Shown here one piece after another: positions 7,707 to 16,647 of a stretch of DNA of 39,300 nucleotides. Source of the DNA: Oxalobacteraceae bacterium UBA6704 (GTDB lineage: Bacteria > Pseudomonadota > Gammaproteobacteria > Burkholderiales > Burkholderiaceae_D); contig DKJA01000117.1 of the NCBI GenBank assembly GCA_002454505.1, forward strand, positions 37,882 to 77,181. The letters run 5' to 3'. The first letter of the stretch is position 1. Every line of letters begins with the position of its first letter. The notes beneath the pieces are model-generated. The model made no database searches. It worked only from the letters and a program-made list of their open reading frames with translations, and was not told where the DNA came from. The translations under genes were made by a program, and so were the position numbers.

Positions 7707-8198
7707 TCAGCGGGTGCGGCGGGCCCTGATCAGCCGGACCTGCAGCGTAGCCCCCACCAGGAAGATGACCAGCCACGCCAGCAGCGTGCCCTTGACCAGC
7801 GGCGCATCCGGTCCGGTCGCCAGCGGCTGCGCGGCCGGCAGGCGCGTCAGCGTTTCGTTGATGGCGGGGACCAGCAGCAGGAAGAAGCTGAACGAAATGC
7901 CGAATGCCGACAGGTAGGGGCGCAGCCGTCCCAGGAAGCCGAGCCGGGGAATCAGCACGCCGCCGAACGCCGCCAGCAGCGCCAGGATGCCGAGCGCATG
8001 GCCGGGATTGAAGCCGCCGGTGCTGGACAGGCCGAACGATGTCAGCACCGACAGCACCAGGCCGGCCAGGTAGATCCTGCCGGACCCCGTTGCCGTGTCG
8101 ATGGCGCCATGGCGGGTGAAGGCGGTAATGCCCGCCACGAAGGGCACGAGGCTGATGACGGTGTGGATGGCGCCGAGCGCGGAGATGGGATGTGCCAT
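7707..8198 (-). CDS. Small membrane protein controlled by the adjacent TetR regulator
   Basis: A 163-residue protein with four or five predicted membrane helices (about 12-28, 42-62, 68-88, 98-118, 138-158) and a basic C-terminal end (RLIRARRTR). No motif pointing to a named transporter or enzyme is recognised. The ATG at 8198 (MAHPISALG) is preferred to upstream alternatives because GAGAAAG precedes it at suitable spacing. The upstream gap of 148 bp to the TetR gene contains a 17-bp sequence repeated upstream of tetR itself, so this gene is the likely main target of that repressor. Possible roles include ligand export or membrane stress response; unproven. Confidence 0.75.
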   Translation of the reverse strand: MAHPISALGAIHTVISLVPFVAGITAFTRHGAIDTATGSGRIYLAGLVLSVLTSFGLSSTGGFNPGHALGILALLAAFGGVLIPRLGFLGRLRPYLSAFGISFSFFLLLVPAINETLTRLPAAQPLATGPDAPLVKGTLLAWLVIFLVGATLQVRLIRARRTR

Positions 8199-8283
8199 GA
8201 TGTGCTTTCTCAAGAGGACCGGTGCGGCAGGCGCGCCGGGGATTCAACGGGAAGTGACGAAGCGATCTTGTGCGTCATATGCT

Positions 8284-8300
8284 ATCTACTAGTTGGTAGG
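8284..8300. promoter_or_regulatory. TetR operator, copy 1 (upstream of the membrane-protein gene)
   Basis: ATCTACTAGTTGGTAGG, with an imperfect dyad CTAC-N6-GTAG. The identical 17-mer occurs at 8969-8985 upstream of the neighbouring tetR gene. Exact duplication in the two promoter regions of a regulator/target pair is the usual signature of the regulator's own binding site. It lies 86 bp upstream of the start codon at 8198. Confidence 0.8.
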
Positions 8301-8346
8301 TTGATGGTTTAAAAAAATGCGGACAGCCGGACTGCCCGCCACGGAA

Positions 8347-8952
8347 TCAGGCTGCCCTGGTCAGCCGGGTCAATGCCGGCTGCACGATGGCGTGGAAAGT
8401 CTTTGGATCGCCGAAGGCGCGCGCCGCCAGCATCGCGCCATGCACGGTGGCCATCAGCGATTTTGCTTCGACAGCGGCGCTGGCATCCAGCGTGAACTGG
8501 CCCTGCGCGCTGCCCCGTTTCAGTACCGACGCGATCCACCCGGACAGGTCCTTGAAGTGCTCGCGCACTTCGTCCGCCACTTCGGCGGGAATGGTCGGCA
8601 GTTCGGCCGCCAGCATCGCGCAGATGCAGAACGGCGCGCTGCCGTCGCGGATGCAGGCCGTCCAGTAATCCGTATAACCGGTCAGCTCCTTCAGCGGGTC
8701 GCCGATCCGCCCCTCGAGCCCCGCCAGGGCATCGCGGGCCTCTTCGCGGTACTGTGCCACGACGGTACGCACAAGTTCCGCCTTGCTGGGGAAATGGTGG
8801 TGGATGCTGGCCTTGCTGATGTTCACCCGCGCCGAGATGTCGGCGTAACTGAAGCTGTTGTAGCCGCCCGTGGCCAGCAGCTGGCGCGCATGCGCGGCAA
8901 TCTCGGCGGCCTTGGGGGAGAGTTCTGCATTCACGGGAAAATCCATCGGCAT
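8347..8952 (-). CDS. TetR/AcrR-family transcriptional repressor
   Basis: A 201-residue regulator. The N-terminal TetR helix-turn-helix is clear at about residues 16-62: IAAHARQLLATGGYNSFSY, then ADISARVNISKASIHHHF, then PSKAELV. The C-terminal ligand-binding domain (about 75-195) holds Cys residues in PFCICAM and is of the kind that senses small molecules in the cytoplasm. It probably represses itself and the downstream membrane-protein gene, because an identical 17-bp operator lies ahead of each. ATG at 8952 is used; a second ATG at 8946 is possible, and neither has a strong ribosome binding site. The inducer is unknown. Confidence 0.88.
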   Translation of the reverse strand: MPMDFPVNAELSPKAAEIAAHARQLLATGGYNSFSYADISARVNISKASIHHHFPSKAELVRTVVAQYREEARDALAGLEGRIGDPLKELTGYTDYWTACIRDGSAPFCICAMLAAELPTIPAEVADEVREHFKDLSGWIASVLKRGSAQGQFTLDASAAVEAKSLMATVHGAMLAARAFGDPKTFHAIVQPALTRLTRAA

Positions 8953-8968
8953 GGTGAAAATGTGCGTA

Positions 8969-8985
8969 ATCTACTAGTTGGTAGG
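8969..8985. promoter_or_regulatory. TetR operator, copy 2 (upstream of tetR)
   Basis: The same 17-mer as at 8284-8300 and in the same orientation. It starts 16 bp upstream of the tetR start codon, a position that would block transcription or early elongation and so provide autorepression. Confidence 0.8.
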
Positions 8986-9031
8986 CTGCTTGTCAAGCGA
9001 ATGCGGCGGCAAACCGCCAGTCACGTCCTGC

Positions 9032-9586
9032 TCAACCGCGTTGGCGGTCGTGATGCCACAGCACGTCGCTGCCGCCGGCATGGCGGTTCAGCACGCGGGA
9101 CAGCACGAACAGCAGGTCCGACAGCCGGTTCACGTACTGGCGCGGATGGTCGTGGATCGACTCTTCGCTGCCCAGCGTGACGATGCTGCGTTCGGCGCGG
9201 CGGCAAACGGTGCGGCACACGTGCGCGATCGACGCGGCGCGCGAGCCGGCTGGCAGGATGAACTCCGTCAGCGCCGGCAGCGTGGCGTTGTATTTTTCCA
9301 GCAGGCCGTCCAGCCGCTGCACGTGCTCTTCCTTGATCAGCTGGTAGCCGGGGATGCACAGTTCGCCGCCCAGGTCGAACAGGTCGTGCTGGATCGATAC
9401 CAGTTCCTCGCGCAGGTCGTCCGGCATCGCCTCGCACAGCAGCACGCCCAGGTTGGAATTGAGTTCGTCCACGTCGCCCATCGCGTGCACGCGCACGCTG
9501 TCCTTGCGGGTGCGGCTGCCGTCGCCCAGCCCCGTGGTGCCATTGTCGCCCGTGCGCGTGGCGATCTTCGAGAGTCGGTTGCCCAT
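9032..9586 (-). CDS. Cob(I)alamin adenosyltransferase, PduO type
   Basis: A 184-residue enzyme that transfers the adenosyl group of ATP to cob(I)alamin to make coenzyme B12. The N-terminal ATP-binding motif TRTGDNGTTGLGDGSR (about residues 10-25) and the helical-bundle motifs QHDLFDLGGEL and HVCRTVCRRAER are typical of the PduO/MMAB trimeric family. The ATG at 9586 is supported by AGGAGA five bases upstream. No cobalamin biosynthesis or B12-dependent enzyme gene lies in the window, so it probably serves corrinoid salvage for an enzyme encoded elsewhere (for example methylmalonyl-CoA mutase). It is divergent from glcD across 99 bp. Confidence 0.92.
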   Translation of the reverse strand: MGNRLSKIATRTGDNGTTGLGDGSRTRKDSVRVHAMGDVDELNSNLGVLLCEAMPDDLREELVSIQHDLFDLGGELCIPGYQLIKEEHVQRLDGLLEKYNATLPALTEFILPAGSRAASIAHVCRTVCRRAERSIVTLGSEESIHDHPRQYVNRLSDLLFVLSRVLNRHAGGSDVLWHHDRQRG

Positions 9587-9685
9587 GGTGTCTCCTGTAT
9601 TTTCGTGTGCGGGAAGGATACGATAAATACCGGTGCCCCGCTGGGGATTTGCCGCCGCGCGGCGGTTTGGCTCTACAATCGCGCC

Positions 9686-11170
9686 ATGTCCATCACTTCG
9701 ACAGCCATTCCGGAAACGCGCCAGCGCGACGTGGCCAGGGCGCTGTGTGCCGTGCTGCCGGCGCACTGCGTGCTGTGGCGTCTGGAGGACACGCGGCCGT
9801 ACGAATGCGACGGCCTGGCCGCCTACCGCCAGGCGCCGATGATCGTCGCGCTGCCGGAAAGCGAGGCGCAGGTGCTTGCGGTGCTGAACGTCTGCCGCGA
9901 GCTGCAGGTGCCGATCGTGCCGCGCGGTGCCGGCACGGGCCTGTCCGGCGGCGCGATGCCGATCGCCGCGGGCGTGGTGCTGTCCACCGCAAAGCTGAAC
10001 CGCATCGTGCGGCTCGATGCCTATTCGCGCACGGCGGTCGTGCAGCCGGGTGTGCGCAACCTGGCGATCTCGGAAGCGGCCGCGCCGCACGGCCTGTATT
10101 ACGCGCCCGACCCGTCGTCGCAGATCGCCTGCACCATCGGCGGCAACGTGGCGGAAAATTCCGGCGGCGTGCACTGCCTGAAGTACGGCCTCACCGTGCA
10201 CAACGTGCTGCGCGTGCGCATCGCCACGATCGATGGCGACATCATTGAACTTGGCAGCGAAGGCCTCGATGCGCCCGGTCTCGACCTGCTGGCCGTGTTC
10301 ATCGGCTCCGAAGGCATGCTGGGCATCGTCACCGAAGTCACCGTGAAACTGGTGCCGAAGCCGGCCGTGCAGCGCGTGATCATGGCGTCGTTCGGCGACA
10401 TTGTCGCCGGCGCGAATGCCGTGGCGCGCGTCATCGCGGCCGGCATCATCCCCGCCGGGCTGGAGATGATGGACCAGACGTCGTCGCGCATGGTCGAACC
10501 CTTCGTCCACGCGGGATACGATCTCGATGCGGCGGCGATCCTGCTGTGCGAAGCGGACGGTACGCCGGAAGAAGTGGAAGACGAGATCGCCCGCATGGCC
10601 GCGGTACTGCGCGAGGCGGGCGCCACGGCGATCGCCGTGTCGGAAACGGAGCAGGAAAGGCTGCGCTTCTGGTCCGGCCGCAAGAACGCGTTTCCCGCCG
10701 CCGGCCGCATCTCGCCTGACTACTACTGCATGGACGGCACGATCCCCCGCAAGAACCTGGCGCAGGTACTGGCCGGCATCGCGCAGATGGAAGTCAAATA
10801 CGGCCTGCGCTGCGCCAACGTGTTCCACGCCGGTGACGGCAACCTGCACCCGCTGATCCTGTTCGATGCGAACCAGGCCGACGAACTGGCGCGTGCCGAG
10901 GCCTTCGGTGCCGAGATCCTTGCGCTGTGCGTGGCCGTCGGCGGCACCATCACCGGCGAACATGGCGTGGGCATCGAGAAGATCGATTCGATGTGCGTGC
11001 AGTTCCGGCCGGCCGAACTGGCGGCGTTCTTCGGCGTCAAGCGGGCCTTCGATCCGGCCAGCCTGCTCAATCCCGACAAGGCCATTCCCACGCTGCACCG
11101 CTGCGCCGAATTCGGCCGCATGCGGGTGACCGACGGCGTGCTGCCGCACCCGGACCTGCCCCGTTTTTAA
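9686..11170 (+). CDS. glcD: Glycolate oxidase, FAD-linked subunit
   Basis: A 494-residue flavoprotein, the catalytic subunit of the glycolate oxidase/dehydrogenase complex that oxidises glycolate to glyoxylate at the membrane. The PCMH-type FAD-binding domain occupies the N-terminal half with PRGAGTGLSGGAMP (about 76-89) and IGGNVAENSGG; the C-terminal FAD-linked oxidase domain has FHAGDGNLHP and GEHGVGIEK. Both histidine motifs are conserved in GlcD and the related D-lactate dehydrogenases. The ATG at 9686 gives the normal family length (E. coli GlcD is 499). glcE starts at the base after its stop codon. No glcC-type regulator or malate synthase gene is adjacent. Confidence 0.93.
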   Translation: MSITSTAIPETRQRDVARALCAVLPAHCVLWRLEDTRPYECDGLAAYRQAPMIVALPESEAQVLAVLNVCRELQVPIVPRGAGTGLSGGAMPIAAGVVLSTAKLNRIVRLDAYSRTAVVQPGVRNLAISEAAAPHGLYYAPDPSSQIACTIGGNVAENSGGVHCLKYGLTVHNVLRVRIATIDGDIIELGSEGLDAPGLDLLAVFIGSEGMLGIVTEVTVKLVPKPAVQRVIMASFGDIVAGANAVARVIAAGIIPAGLEMMDQTSSRMVEPFVHAGYDLDAAAILLCEADGTPEEVEDEIARMAAVLREAGATAIAVSETEQERLRFWSGRKNAFPAAGRISPDYYCMDGTIPRKNLAQVLAGIAQMEVKYGLRCANVFHAGDGNLHPLILFDANQADELARAEAFGAEILALCVAVGGTITGEHGVGIEKIDSMCVQFRPAELAAFFGVKRAFDPASLLNPDKAIPTLHRCAEFGRMRVTDGVLPHPDLPRF

Positions 11171-12217
11171 ATGAGCGCCATCGACATCTTCCGCGACCGC
11201 ATCCAGTCCGCCACGGCCGGCGGCACGCCGCTGCGCATCGCCGGCGGCGGCACGAAGGACTGGTACGGCGGCGTGCCGGCCGGCGAACTGCTCGACACGC
11301 GCATGCACTGCGGCGTGGTCGATTACGAACCGACGGAGCTGGTGATCACGGCGCGCTGCGGCACGCCGCTGGCGGAGATCGAGGCGCTGCTTGCCGGCGA
11401 GCGGCAGATGCTGGCGTTCGAGCCGCCCCGTTGCGGGCCTGGATCGACGATCGGCGGCGTGGTGGCGGCGGGCCTGTCCGGTCCGCGCCGCGCGACGGCC
11501 GGCGCGGTGCGCGATTTCATGCTCGGCGCGCAGCTGATGGATGGCAAAGGCGAGCTGCTGAACTTCGGCGGCCAGGTGATGAAGAACGTGGCCGGCTACG
11601 ACGTGTCGCGGCTGCTGGCCGGCTCGCTCGGCACGCTGGGCCTGATCGCGCAGGTGTCGCTGAAAGTGCTGCCGGTGCCGCTGATCGAAACGACGCTGCG
11701 CTTCGAACTGGACGAGATCGCGGCACTGCGCCGGCTGAACGAGTGGGGCGGCCAGCCGCTGCCGCTGTCGGCCAGCTGCTGGCACGACGGCGTGCTGACG
11801 GTGCGGCTGTCCGGTGCGCAGGCAGCTGTCGATGCGGCGACACGGCGGATGGGTGGCGAGCCCGTCGCCGCTGCGGCTGATTTCTGGAACGGGCTGCGCG
11901 ATCAGTCGCATGCGTTTTTCGATACGGCGCCGCTGTGGCGGCTGTCGCTGCCGTCGGCGGCGAGCGCGCAGGTGCTGGGCGGCGAGCAGCTGATCGAGTG
12001 GGGCGGCGCGCAGCGCTGGCTGCGGAATTCGCGCGCCACCGCGCAGGACATCCGCCGCACCGTCGCCGCGGCGGGCGGCCACGCCACGCTGTACCGCGCA
12101 ACCGACAAATCGGCCGGCGCGTTCCACCCGCTGGCACCCGCCGTGGCGCGCATCCACGAACGGCTGAAGGCATCGTTCGACCCGGCCGGCATCTTCAATC
12201 CCGCCAGGATGACCTGA
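11171..12217 (+). CDS. glcE: Glycolate oxidase, FAD-binding subunit
   Basis: A 348-residue protein with a single FAD_binding_4 domain (about 10-170): the LRIAGGGTKDW loop, FEPPRCGPGSTIGG-V, and GGQVMKNVAGYDVSRL, a typical GlcE signature. GlcE is required with GlcD and GlcF for glycolate oxidation but lacks the C-terminal catalytic domain of GlcD. The C-terminal end PAGIFNPARM is the usual family ending. The gene follows the glcD stop with no gap and is followed after one base by glcF, so the three are translated from one message. Confidence 0.92.
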   Translation: MSAIDIFRDRIQSATAGGTPLRIAGGGTKDWYGGVPAGELLDTRMHCGVVDYEPTELVITARCGTPLAEIEALLAGERQMLAFEPPRCGPGSTIGGVVAAGLSGPRRATAGAVRDFMLGAQLMDGKGELLNFGGQVMKNVAGYDVSRLLAGSLGTLGLIAQVSLKVLPVPLIETTLRFELDEIAALRRLNEWGGQPLPLSASCWHDGVLTVRLSGAQAAVDAATRRMGGEPVAAAADFWNGLRDQSHAFFDTAPLWRLSLPSAASAQVLGGEQLIEWGGAQRWLRNSRATAQDIRRTVAAAGGHATLYRATDKSAGAFHPLAPAVARIHERLKASFDPAGIFNPARMT

Positions 12218-12218
12218 C

Positions 12219-13460
12219 ATGCAGACCAACCTCGCCGATTTCATCAAGGGCACGCCGGCCGGCGACGAGGCGGAGAGCATCCTGCGCGCCTGCGTGCACT
12301 GCGGCTTCTGCACGGCCACCTGTCCCACGTACCAGCTGCTGGGCGACGAGCTGGATGGCCCGCGCGGGCGCATCTACCTGATCAAGCAGGTGCTGGAAGG
12401 CGCGCCCGTGACGGCCAGCACGCAACTGCACCTGGACCGCTGCCTTACTTGCCGCAACTGCGAGAGCACCTGTCCGTCCGGCGTGCGCTACGGCCGGCTG
12501 GCCGACATCGGCCGCCACGTCGTCGAGCAGCGCGTGCGGCGCAAGCTGCCGGACCGGATCAGGCGCTGGGTATTGAAGGAAGGCCTGTCGCACAAGGCGC
12601 TGTTCACGCCGGCACTGCGTGCAGGCCAGCTGCTGCGGCCACTGTTGCCGACCACATTGCAGGACAAGCTGCCGCCGCTGCGCCTTGCGCAAACGTGGCC
12701 GTCACAAAAGCATGCGCGCAGCATGCTGGTGCTGGACGGCTGCGTGCAGCCCGGCCTGGCGCCGAACGTGAATGCCGCCGCGGCGCGCGTGTTCGATGCG
12801 CTGGGCGTGCAGCTGTTTGCGGCGGCGCAGGCCGGCTGCTGCGGCGCCGTGCGCTTCCACATGAACGACCAGCAAGGCGGCCTGGCGCACATGCGCCGCA
12901 ACATCGACGCATGGTGGCCGCATGTGCAGCAAGTGGAAGCGATCGTCATGACGGCCTCCGGCTGCGGCAGCACGGTCAAGGATTACGGCCACCTGCTGGC
13001 GCACGATCCGGCGTATGCGGACAAGGCGGCGCGCATCTCGGCATTGACGAAGGATCTGTCGGAAGTGCTGCTCGCGTTCGAGCCGGAACTGGTGAAGCTG
13101 GCCGGCAGCGCCGATACACGGGAACCGGTGGCTTACCACCCGCCATGCTCGCTGCAGCACGGCCAGCAGGTCCGCGGCAAGGTGGAAGCGATGCTGAAGG
13201 CGCTGGGTGTCGACGTGCGGCTGTGTGCCGATGCGCACCTGTGCTGCGGCTCGGCCGGCACGTATTCGCTGCTGCAGCCGGAACTGGCGTTGCAGCTGCG
13301 CGACCGCAAGCTGGAAAACCTGGCGGAGACGGGCGCCGCGCGTGTCGTGTCGGCCAACGTGGGCTGCATCGGTCACCTGCAGTCGGGTACCGAGACGCCG
13401 GTCGAGCACTGGATCGAGCTGGTCGACCGGCTGGTTGCCAGGCCTGCTAAGCCGGCGTAA
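12219..13460 (+). CDS. glcF: Glycolate oxidase, iron-sulfur subunit
   Basis: A 413-residue protein that carries electrons from the flavin subunits toward the quinone pool. Two [4Fe-4S] ferredoxin-type motifs are intact: C25-x2-C28-x2-C31-x3-C35 and C75-x2-C78-x2-C81-x3-C85. Two cysteine-rich CCG domains follow (AGCCGAVRFH in the middle; LCCGSAGTYSLLQPE near the C terminus), as in GlcF and heterodisulfide-reductase-like subunits. Length equals the E. coli protein within a few residues. The 3' end overlaps the 3' end of the convergent GGDEF/EAL gene by 14 bp, so there is no room for a separate terminator. Confidence 0.94.
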   Translation: MQTNLADFIKGTPAGDEAESILRACVHCGFCTATCPTYQLLGDELDGPRGRIYLIKQVLEGAPVTASTQLHLDRCLTCRNCESTCPSGVRYGRLADIGRHVVEQRVRRKLPDRIRRWVLKEGLSHKALFTPALRAGQLLRPLLPTTLQDKLPPLRLAQTWPSQKHARSMLVLDGCVQPGLAPNVNAAAARVFDALGVQLFAAAQAGCCGAVRFHMNDQQGGLAHMRRNIDAWWPHVQQVEAIVMTASGCGSTVKDYGHLLAHDPAYADKAARISALTKDLSEVLLAFEPELVKLAGSADTREPVAYHPPCSLQHGQQVRGKVEAMLKALGVDVRLCADAHLCCGSAGTYSLLQPELALQLRDRKLENLAETGAARVVSANVGCIGHLQSGTETPVEHWIELVDRLVARPAKPA

Positions 13461-15942
13461 ACAGCTCCGCCTGGGCGGCACCGCCGCCGCTCAGGTCCGT
13501 CAAGGGGCCCAGCAGGCTGGGCGATTCCCACTCGGGTGCCGCCACGAAGGCGTCGGCCCACGCCAGCACGTTCTCGGGCGGCATCGGCCGCGCGATGCCA
13601 TAGCCCTGCGCCAGGTCGCAGCCCAGGCGGATCAGCAGCGCGCCGTGTTCCACCGTCTCCACGCCTTCCGCGATGACATCGCGGTTGAATGCGCGCGCCA
13701 GGCCGATGACGGCGGACACGAGGTGCAGGTCGTCGCGGTCCACCAGCATGTTGCGCACAAAACTCTGGTCGATCTTCAGCATCTCGGCCGGCAGCCGCTT
13801 CAGGTAGGACATCGACGAATAGCCGGTGCCGAAATCGTCCAGCGCGAAGCGGATGCCGAAGGCCTGGCACTCCTGCATGATGCCGCGTACGTGGCCCACG
13901 TCGTGCAGCGCGGACGATTCGAGGATCTCCAGCTCCAGCAGTCCCGGCGGCACGCCGGGGAATTCGTTGAGGATGGCCCGCAGCTGCTGCACGAAGTCGG
14001 GCCGCTGGAAGTGGCGCGCGGCGATGTTCACGCCGACCACCCACAGGTGCCCGGCCTCGCACCATTGCTGCAGCTGGGCCAGCGCCTGCCGCAGCACCCA
14101 CACGCCGATATCGGCGATCAGGTCCGTGTGTTCGACGGCCGGCAGGAATTCCAGTGGCCCCAGCAGCCCCCGCTGCGGATGCTGCCAGCGGATCAGCGCT
14201 TCCATGCCGACCACGCGGCCGAGCCGCAGGTTGGCCTTCGGCTGGTAGACGAGCCGCAGCTGTCCGGCCAGCATCGCCTCGCGTACTTCGGTGCGGCGGT
14301 TGTGGTGCGTGCGCACCTGCTCGTCCAGGTCGGCATCGAAGAAGTGCACCTTGCGGCGGCCCTGCACCTTGGCCTGGTACAGCGCCTGGTCGGCCTGGCG
14401 CAGCAGGTTGTCGGCGCTGGTGTCGTCGCCCTTGTACAGCGCCACGCCGGCGCTGGCCGTGATGGGAATCGCCCGGCCCGCCGCCTGGTAGGGACGGGCC
14501 AGCGACTGCATCAGCCGCTCGAGCGTCAGCTCCACGTCGGCGCGCGCGGTCACGTCGCGCAGCAGCAGCACGAACTCGTCGCCGCCCAGCCGCGCCACGT
14601 AGTGCCGGCCGCCGGCAAAGTCGTGCAGCCGGCTGGCCACCTGTTTCAGCAGCTCGTCGCCCAGCACCTGGCCGCCGCTGTCGTTGACGAGCCGGAAGTG
14701 GTCCAGGTCGAACAGGCACACGGCCAGCAGCGCGTGTTCGTCGCGCGCACGGGCGATCTCGTGGTCGAAGCGGGGCACCAGCGCGGCGCGGTTGGGCAGC
14801 CCGGTCAGCACGTCGTGGTGGCTCTGCCACGACATCTGCTGGATCAGGTGGCGTTTTTCGCTGACGTCGCGAAAGACCAGCACAATCCCCGGCGCGGTTG
14901 CCGGGACGGCAGCGCGTGCGCCGTCGCGCCGGATCGGCGCCGCCGTGTACTCGATGTTGTAGCGTTCGCCGTGCCGGCTGCGCAGGCTCTGGTCCTTGGC
15001 TTTCACGACGGGGCCGCCCGCCTCGATCGCCGACAGCGATTTCATCAGCGAGTGCTGGCCGAAGTTGTTCGCCAGCGTGAACACGCCATGCAGTTCCAGG
15101 CCGCGCGCTTCGGCCAGCGTGTAGCCGGTCAGCTGTTCGGCCGTGCGGTTCATCGCTTCGACGCGGCCGCCGGGACCGGTGGCGATGACGGCATCGCCGA
15201 TCGAAGCCAGCGTCACTTCGATGCGCTCCTTCTCCGCCTGCAGCGTGCGCATCAGGTCCTGGATGCGCGCGGCCATGCCGTTGAACGTCAGCGCCAGTTC
15301 CTGCGCTTCGGGAAAGCCGCGCACCGGCAGGCGCACGGCCAGGTCGCCGTCGCGGAAGGCGCGCGTGGCCGCGCCGATGCGGCGCAGCAGCCGGCGCGTC
15401 AGGAAGATCAGCAGGCCAAGCAGCGTATAGATCAGGAAGATGTTGAGCGCCGAGAGCATGGCCTGGCGGCGCAGCGCCTGCCAGGCCGCGTCGAGCGGCG
15501 GGCCGGCATCGAAGGCCAGCAGCAGCCGGCCATGGGTGCCGACGGGAATGTCATAAACGGGTGCGGAAGCGCCTCCGATCCGGGCAAACCAGGCAGGGTG
15601 GCGGGGCTGGCCGGGTTGGCGCGTGGCCTGCCGCAGCGCTACGCCGTCGTGCCAGCGCAGCAACGTCAGCGACGGATGGCTGGCGGCGGCACGTTGCAGC
15701 AGCGGGCCGATGGCGTCGACGTTACCGGCGGCGGCGAGGGGTTGCAGCGCATCGGCGAGCGTGCGTGCCACCTGTTGCGTCGCCAGCGTGTATTCGCGGC
15801 GCGCCTGCGCCGTTTCGGTTTCGACGAGCAGCGTGTAGCGCACGCCGACGACGGCCGCGATCAGTGCCGTGATGGGCAGGAACAGGCGCGCATAGGCGCC
15901 CATTCTCATCCAGCGCGACATGAGTTGTGCAATCAGCGGCAT
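13447..15942 (-). CDS. Membrane-bound PAS-GGDEF-EAL cyclic-di-GMP protein
   Basis: An 831-residue sensor: membrane helix (about 17-38), periplasmic loop (about 40-160), second helix (about 165-185), HAMP domain (about 186-238), PAS domain (about 240-370), GGDEF domain (about 385-545) and EAL domain (about 560-810). The diguanylate cyclase signature G453-G454-D455-E456-F457 is intact. The phosphodiesterase signature E581-A582-L583 is intact, as are the downstream DDFGTGYSS and AEGVE motifs. Both activities are therefore possible; which dominates cannot be read. Such proteins tune motility and biofilm through c-di-GMP, and type IV pilus motor genes lie on the same strand upstream, though a gap and gpx separate them. 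The gene end overlaps glcF by 14 bp. Confidence 0.93.
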   Translation of the reverse strand: MPLIAQLMSRWMRMGAYARLFLPITALIAAVVGVRYTLLVETETAQARREYTLATQQVARTLADALQPLAAAGNVDAIGPLLQRAAASHPSLTLLRWHDGVALRQATRQPGQPRHPAWFARIGGASAPVYDIPVGTHGRLLLAFDAGPPLDAAWQALRRQAMLSALNIFLIYTLLGLLIFLTRRLLRRIGAATRAFRDGDLAVRLPVRGFPEAQELALTFNGMAARIQDLMRTLQAEKERIEVTLASIGDAVIATGPGGRVEAMNRTAEQLTGYTLAEARGLELHGVFTLANNFGQHSLMKSLSAIEAGGPVVKAKDQSLRSRHGERYNIEYTAAPIRRDGARAAVPATAPGIVLVFRDVSEKRHLIQQMSWQSHHDVLTGLPNRAALVPRFDHEIARARDEHALLAVCLFDLDHFRLVNDSGGQVLGDELLKQVASRLHDFAGGRHYVARLGGDEFVLLLRDVTARADVELTLERLMQSLARPYQAAGRAIPITASAGVALYKGDDTSADNLLRQADQALYQAKVQGRRKVHFFDADLDEQVRTHHNRRTEVREAMLAGQLRLVYQPKANLRLGRVVGMEALIRWQHPQRGLLGPLEFLPAVEHTDLIADIGVWVLRQALAQLQQWCEAGHLWVVGVNIAARHFQRPDFVQQLRAILNEFPGVPPGLLELEILESSALHDVGHVRGIMQECQAFGIRFALDDFGTGYSSMSYLKRLPAEMLKIDQSFVRNMLVDRDDLHLVSAVIGLARAFNRDVIAEGVETVEHGALLIRLGCDLAQGYGIARPMPPENVLAWADAFVAAPEWESPSLLGPLTDLSGGGAAQAELFTPA

Positions 15943-15977
15943 CTACCTTGCTTGTAATCGACAGTACACCCGGCATT

Positions 15978-15994
15978 ATTACTGAAATAGTAAT
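15978..15994. promoter_or_regulatory. Inverted repeat upstream of the GGDEF/EAL gene
   Basis: ATTACT-GAAAT-AGTAAT, a 6-bp dyad around 5 bases, in an AT-rich 216-bp gap (15943-16158) that must hold the promoter of the GGDEF/EAL gene. It sits 36 bp upstream of the start codon. Could be a regulator site or part of the core promoter; no further copy was noticed in the window. Confidence 0.35.
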
Positions 15995-16158
15995 TCCTGT
16001 GGGCAACTTCGTGAAAACATTTTCAAATTTGGTGAAATCGAGTCTCGCCAAATATTTCATGACAGATTTTCATGCAGCGACAATTTTATGCGGTTAGCTG
16101 GCTTGCAGGAAACAGCCGACTACAATTATTTTATTATAAATTTTAACCAACCGGCAAC

Positions 16159-16647
16159 TCAGCAGCGGAGCAGTGCCTCGATATCGGCGGCAATCCGTTG
16201 CGGCTTTGTCGCGGGCGCGTAGCGGTGCACGACGGTGCCGTCGCGGCGGACGAGGAATTTGGTGAAGTTCCACTTGATGGCGCGGGTGCCCAGCACGCCG
16301 GGGGCATGTGTCTTCAGGTGGCGGAACAGCGGATGCGCCTGGGGGCCGTTGACATCGACCTTGGCGAACAGGGGGAAGGTGACGCCGAAATTGCGTTCGC
16401 AGAAGGCGCCGATCTCCTCGTGCGAACCGGGTTCCTGGGCGCGGAACTGGTTGCACGGGAAGCCCAGCACGGCGAAGCCCCGTGCGTGAAACTGTTTATA
16501 CAGTTTTTCGAGACCGGCGTATTGCGGCGTGAAGCCGCAGGCGCTGGCGGTGTTCACGATCAGCAGCACGTCGCCGTGGTACTGCGCCAGCGGCACGGGC
16601 TGGCCGGCCAGGCTGGCGGCGGAAAAGTCGAAGACCGATCCCGCCAT
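16159..16647 (-). CDS. Glutathione peroxidase family protein (thiol peroxidase)
   Basis: A 162-residue thioredoxin-fold peroxidase that reduces hydrogen peroxide and organic hydroperoxides; bacterial members with cysteine instead of selenocysteine often use thioredoxin. The peroxidatic cysteine is C37 in NTASACGFTPQY. The supporting residues lie in GFPCNQFRAQEPG (Q67) and in KWNFTKFLV (the Trp-Asn pair), completing the usual tetrad. The ATG shares one base with the pilU stop (TGATG), so it is translated from the pilU message by coupling. The start at 16647 gives the normal length of about 160. Confidence 0.93.
   Translation of the reverse strand: MAGSVFDFSAASLAGQPVPLAQYHGDVLLIVNTASACGFTPQYAGLEKLYKQFHARGFAVLGFPCNQFRAQEPGSHEEIGAFCERNFGVTFPLFAKVDVNGPQAHPLFRHLKTHAPGVLGTRAIKWNFTKFLVRRDGTVVHRYAPATKPQRIAADIEALLRC

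Noticed and set aside
9032..12373. Continuous minus-strand frame running from glcE/glcD into the adenosyltransferase
   Set aside because: Only the last 184 residues (from the ATG at 9586) show a real protein family. The rest is an antisense reading of glcDE.
13207..15957. Plus-strand frame of about 900 codons opposite the GGDEF/EAL gene
   Set aside because: The minus strand carries a full, motif-intact GGDEF/EAL protein; the plus-strand reading is a compositional shadow.
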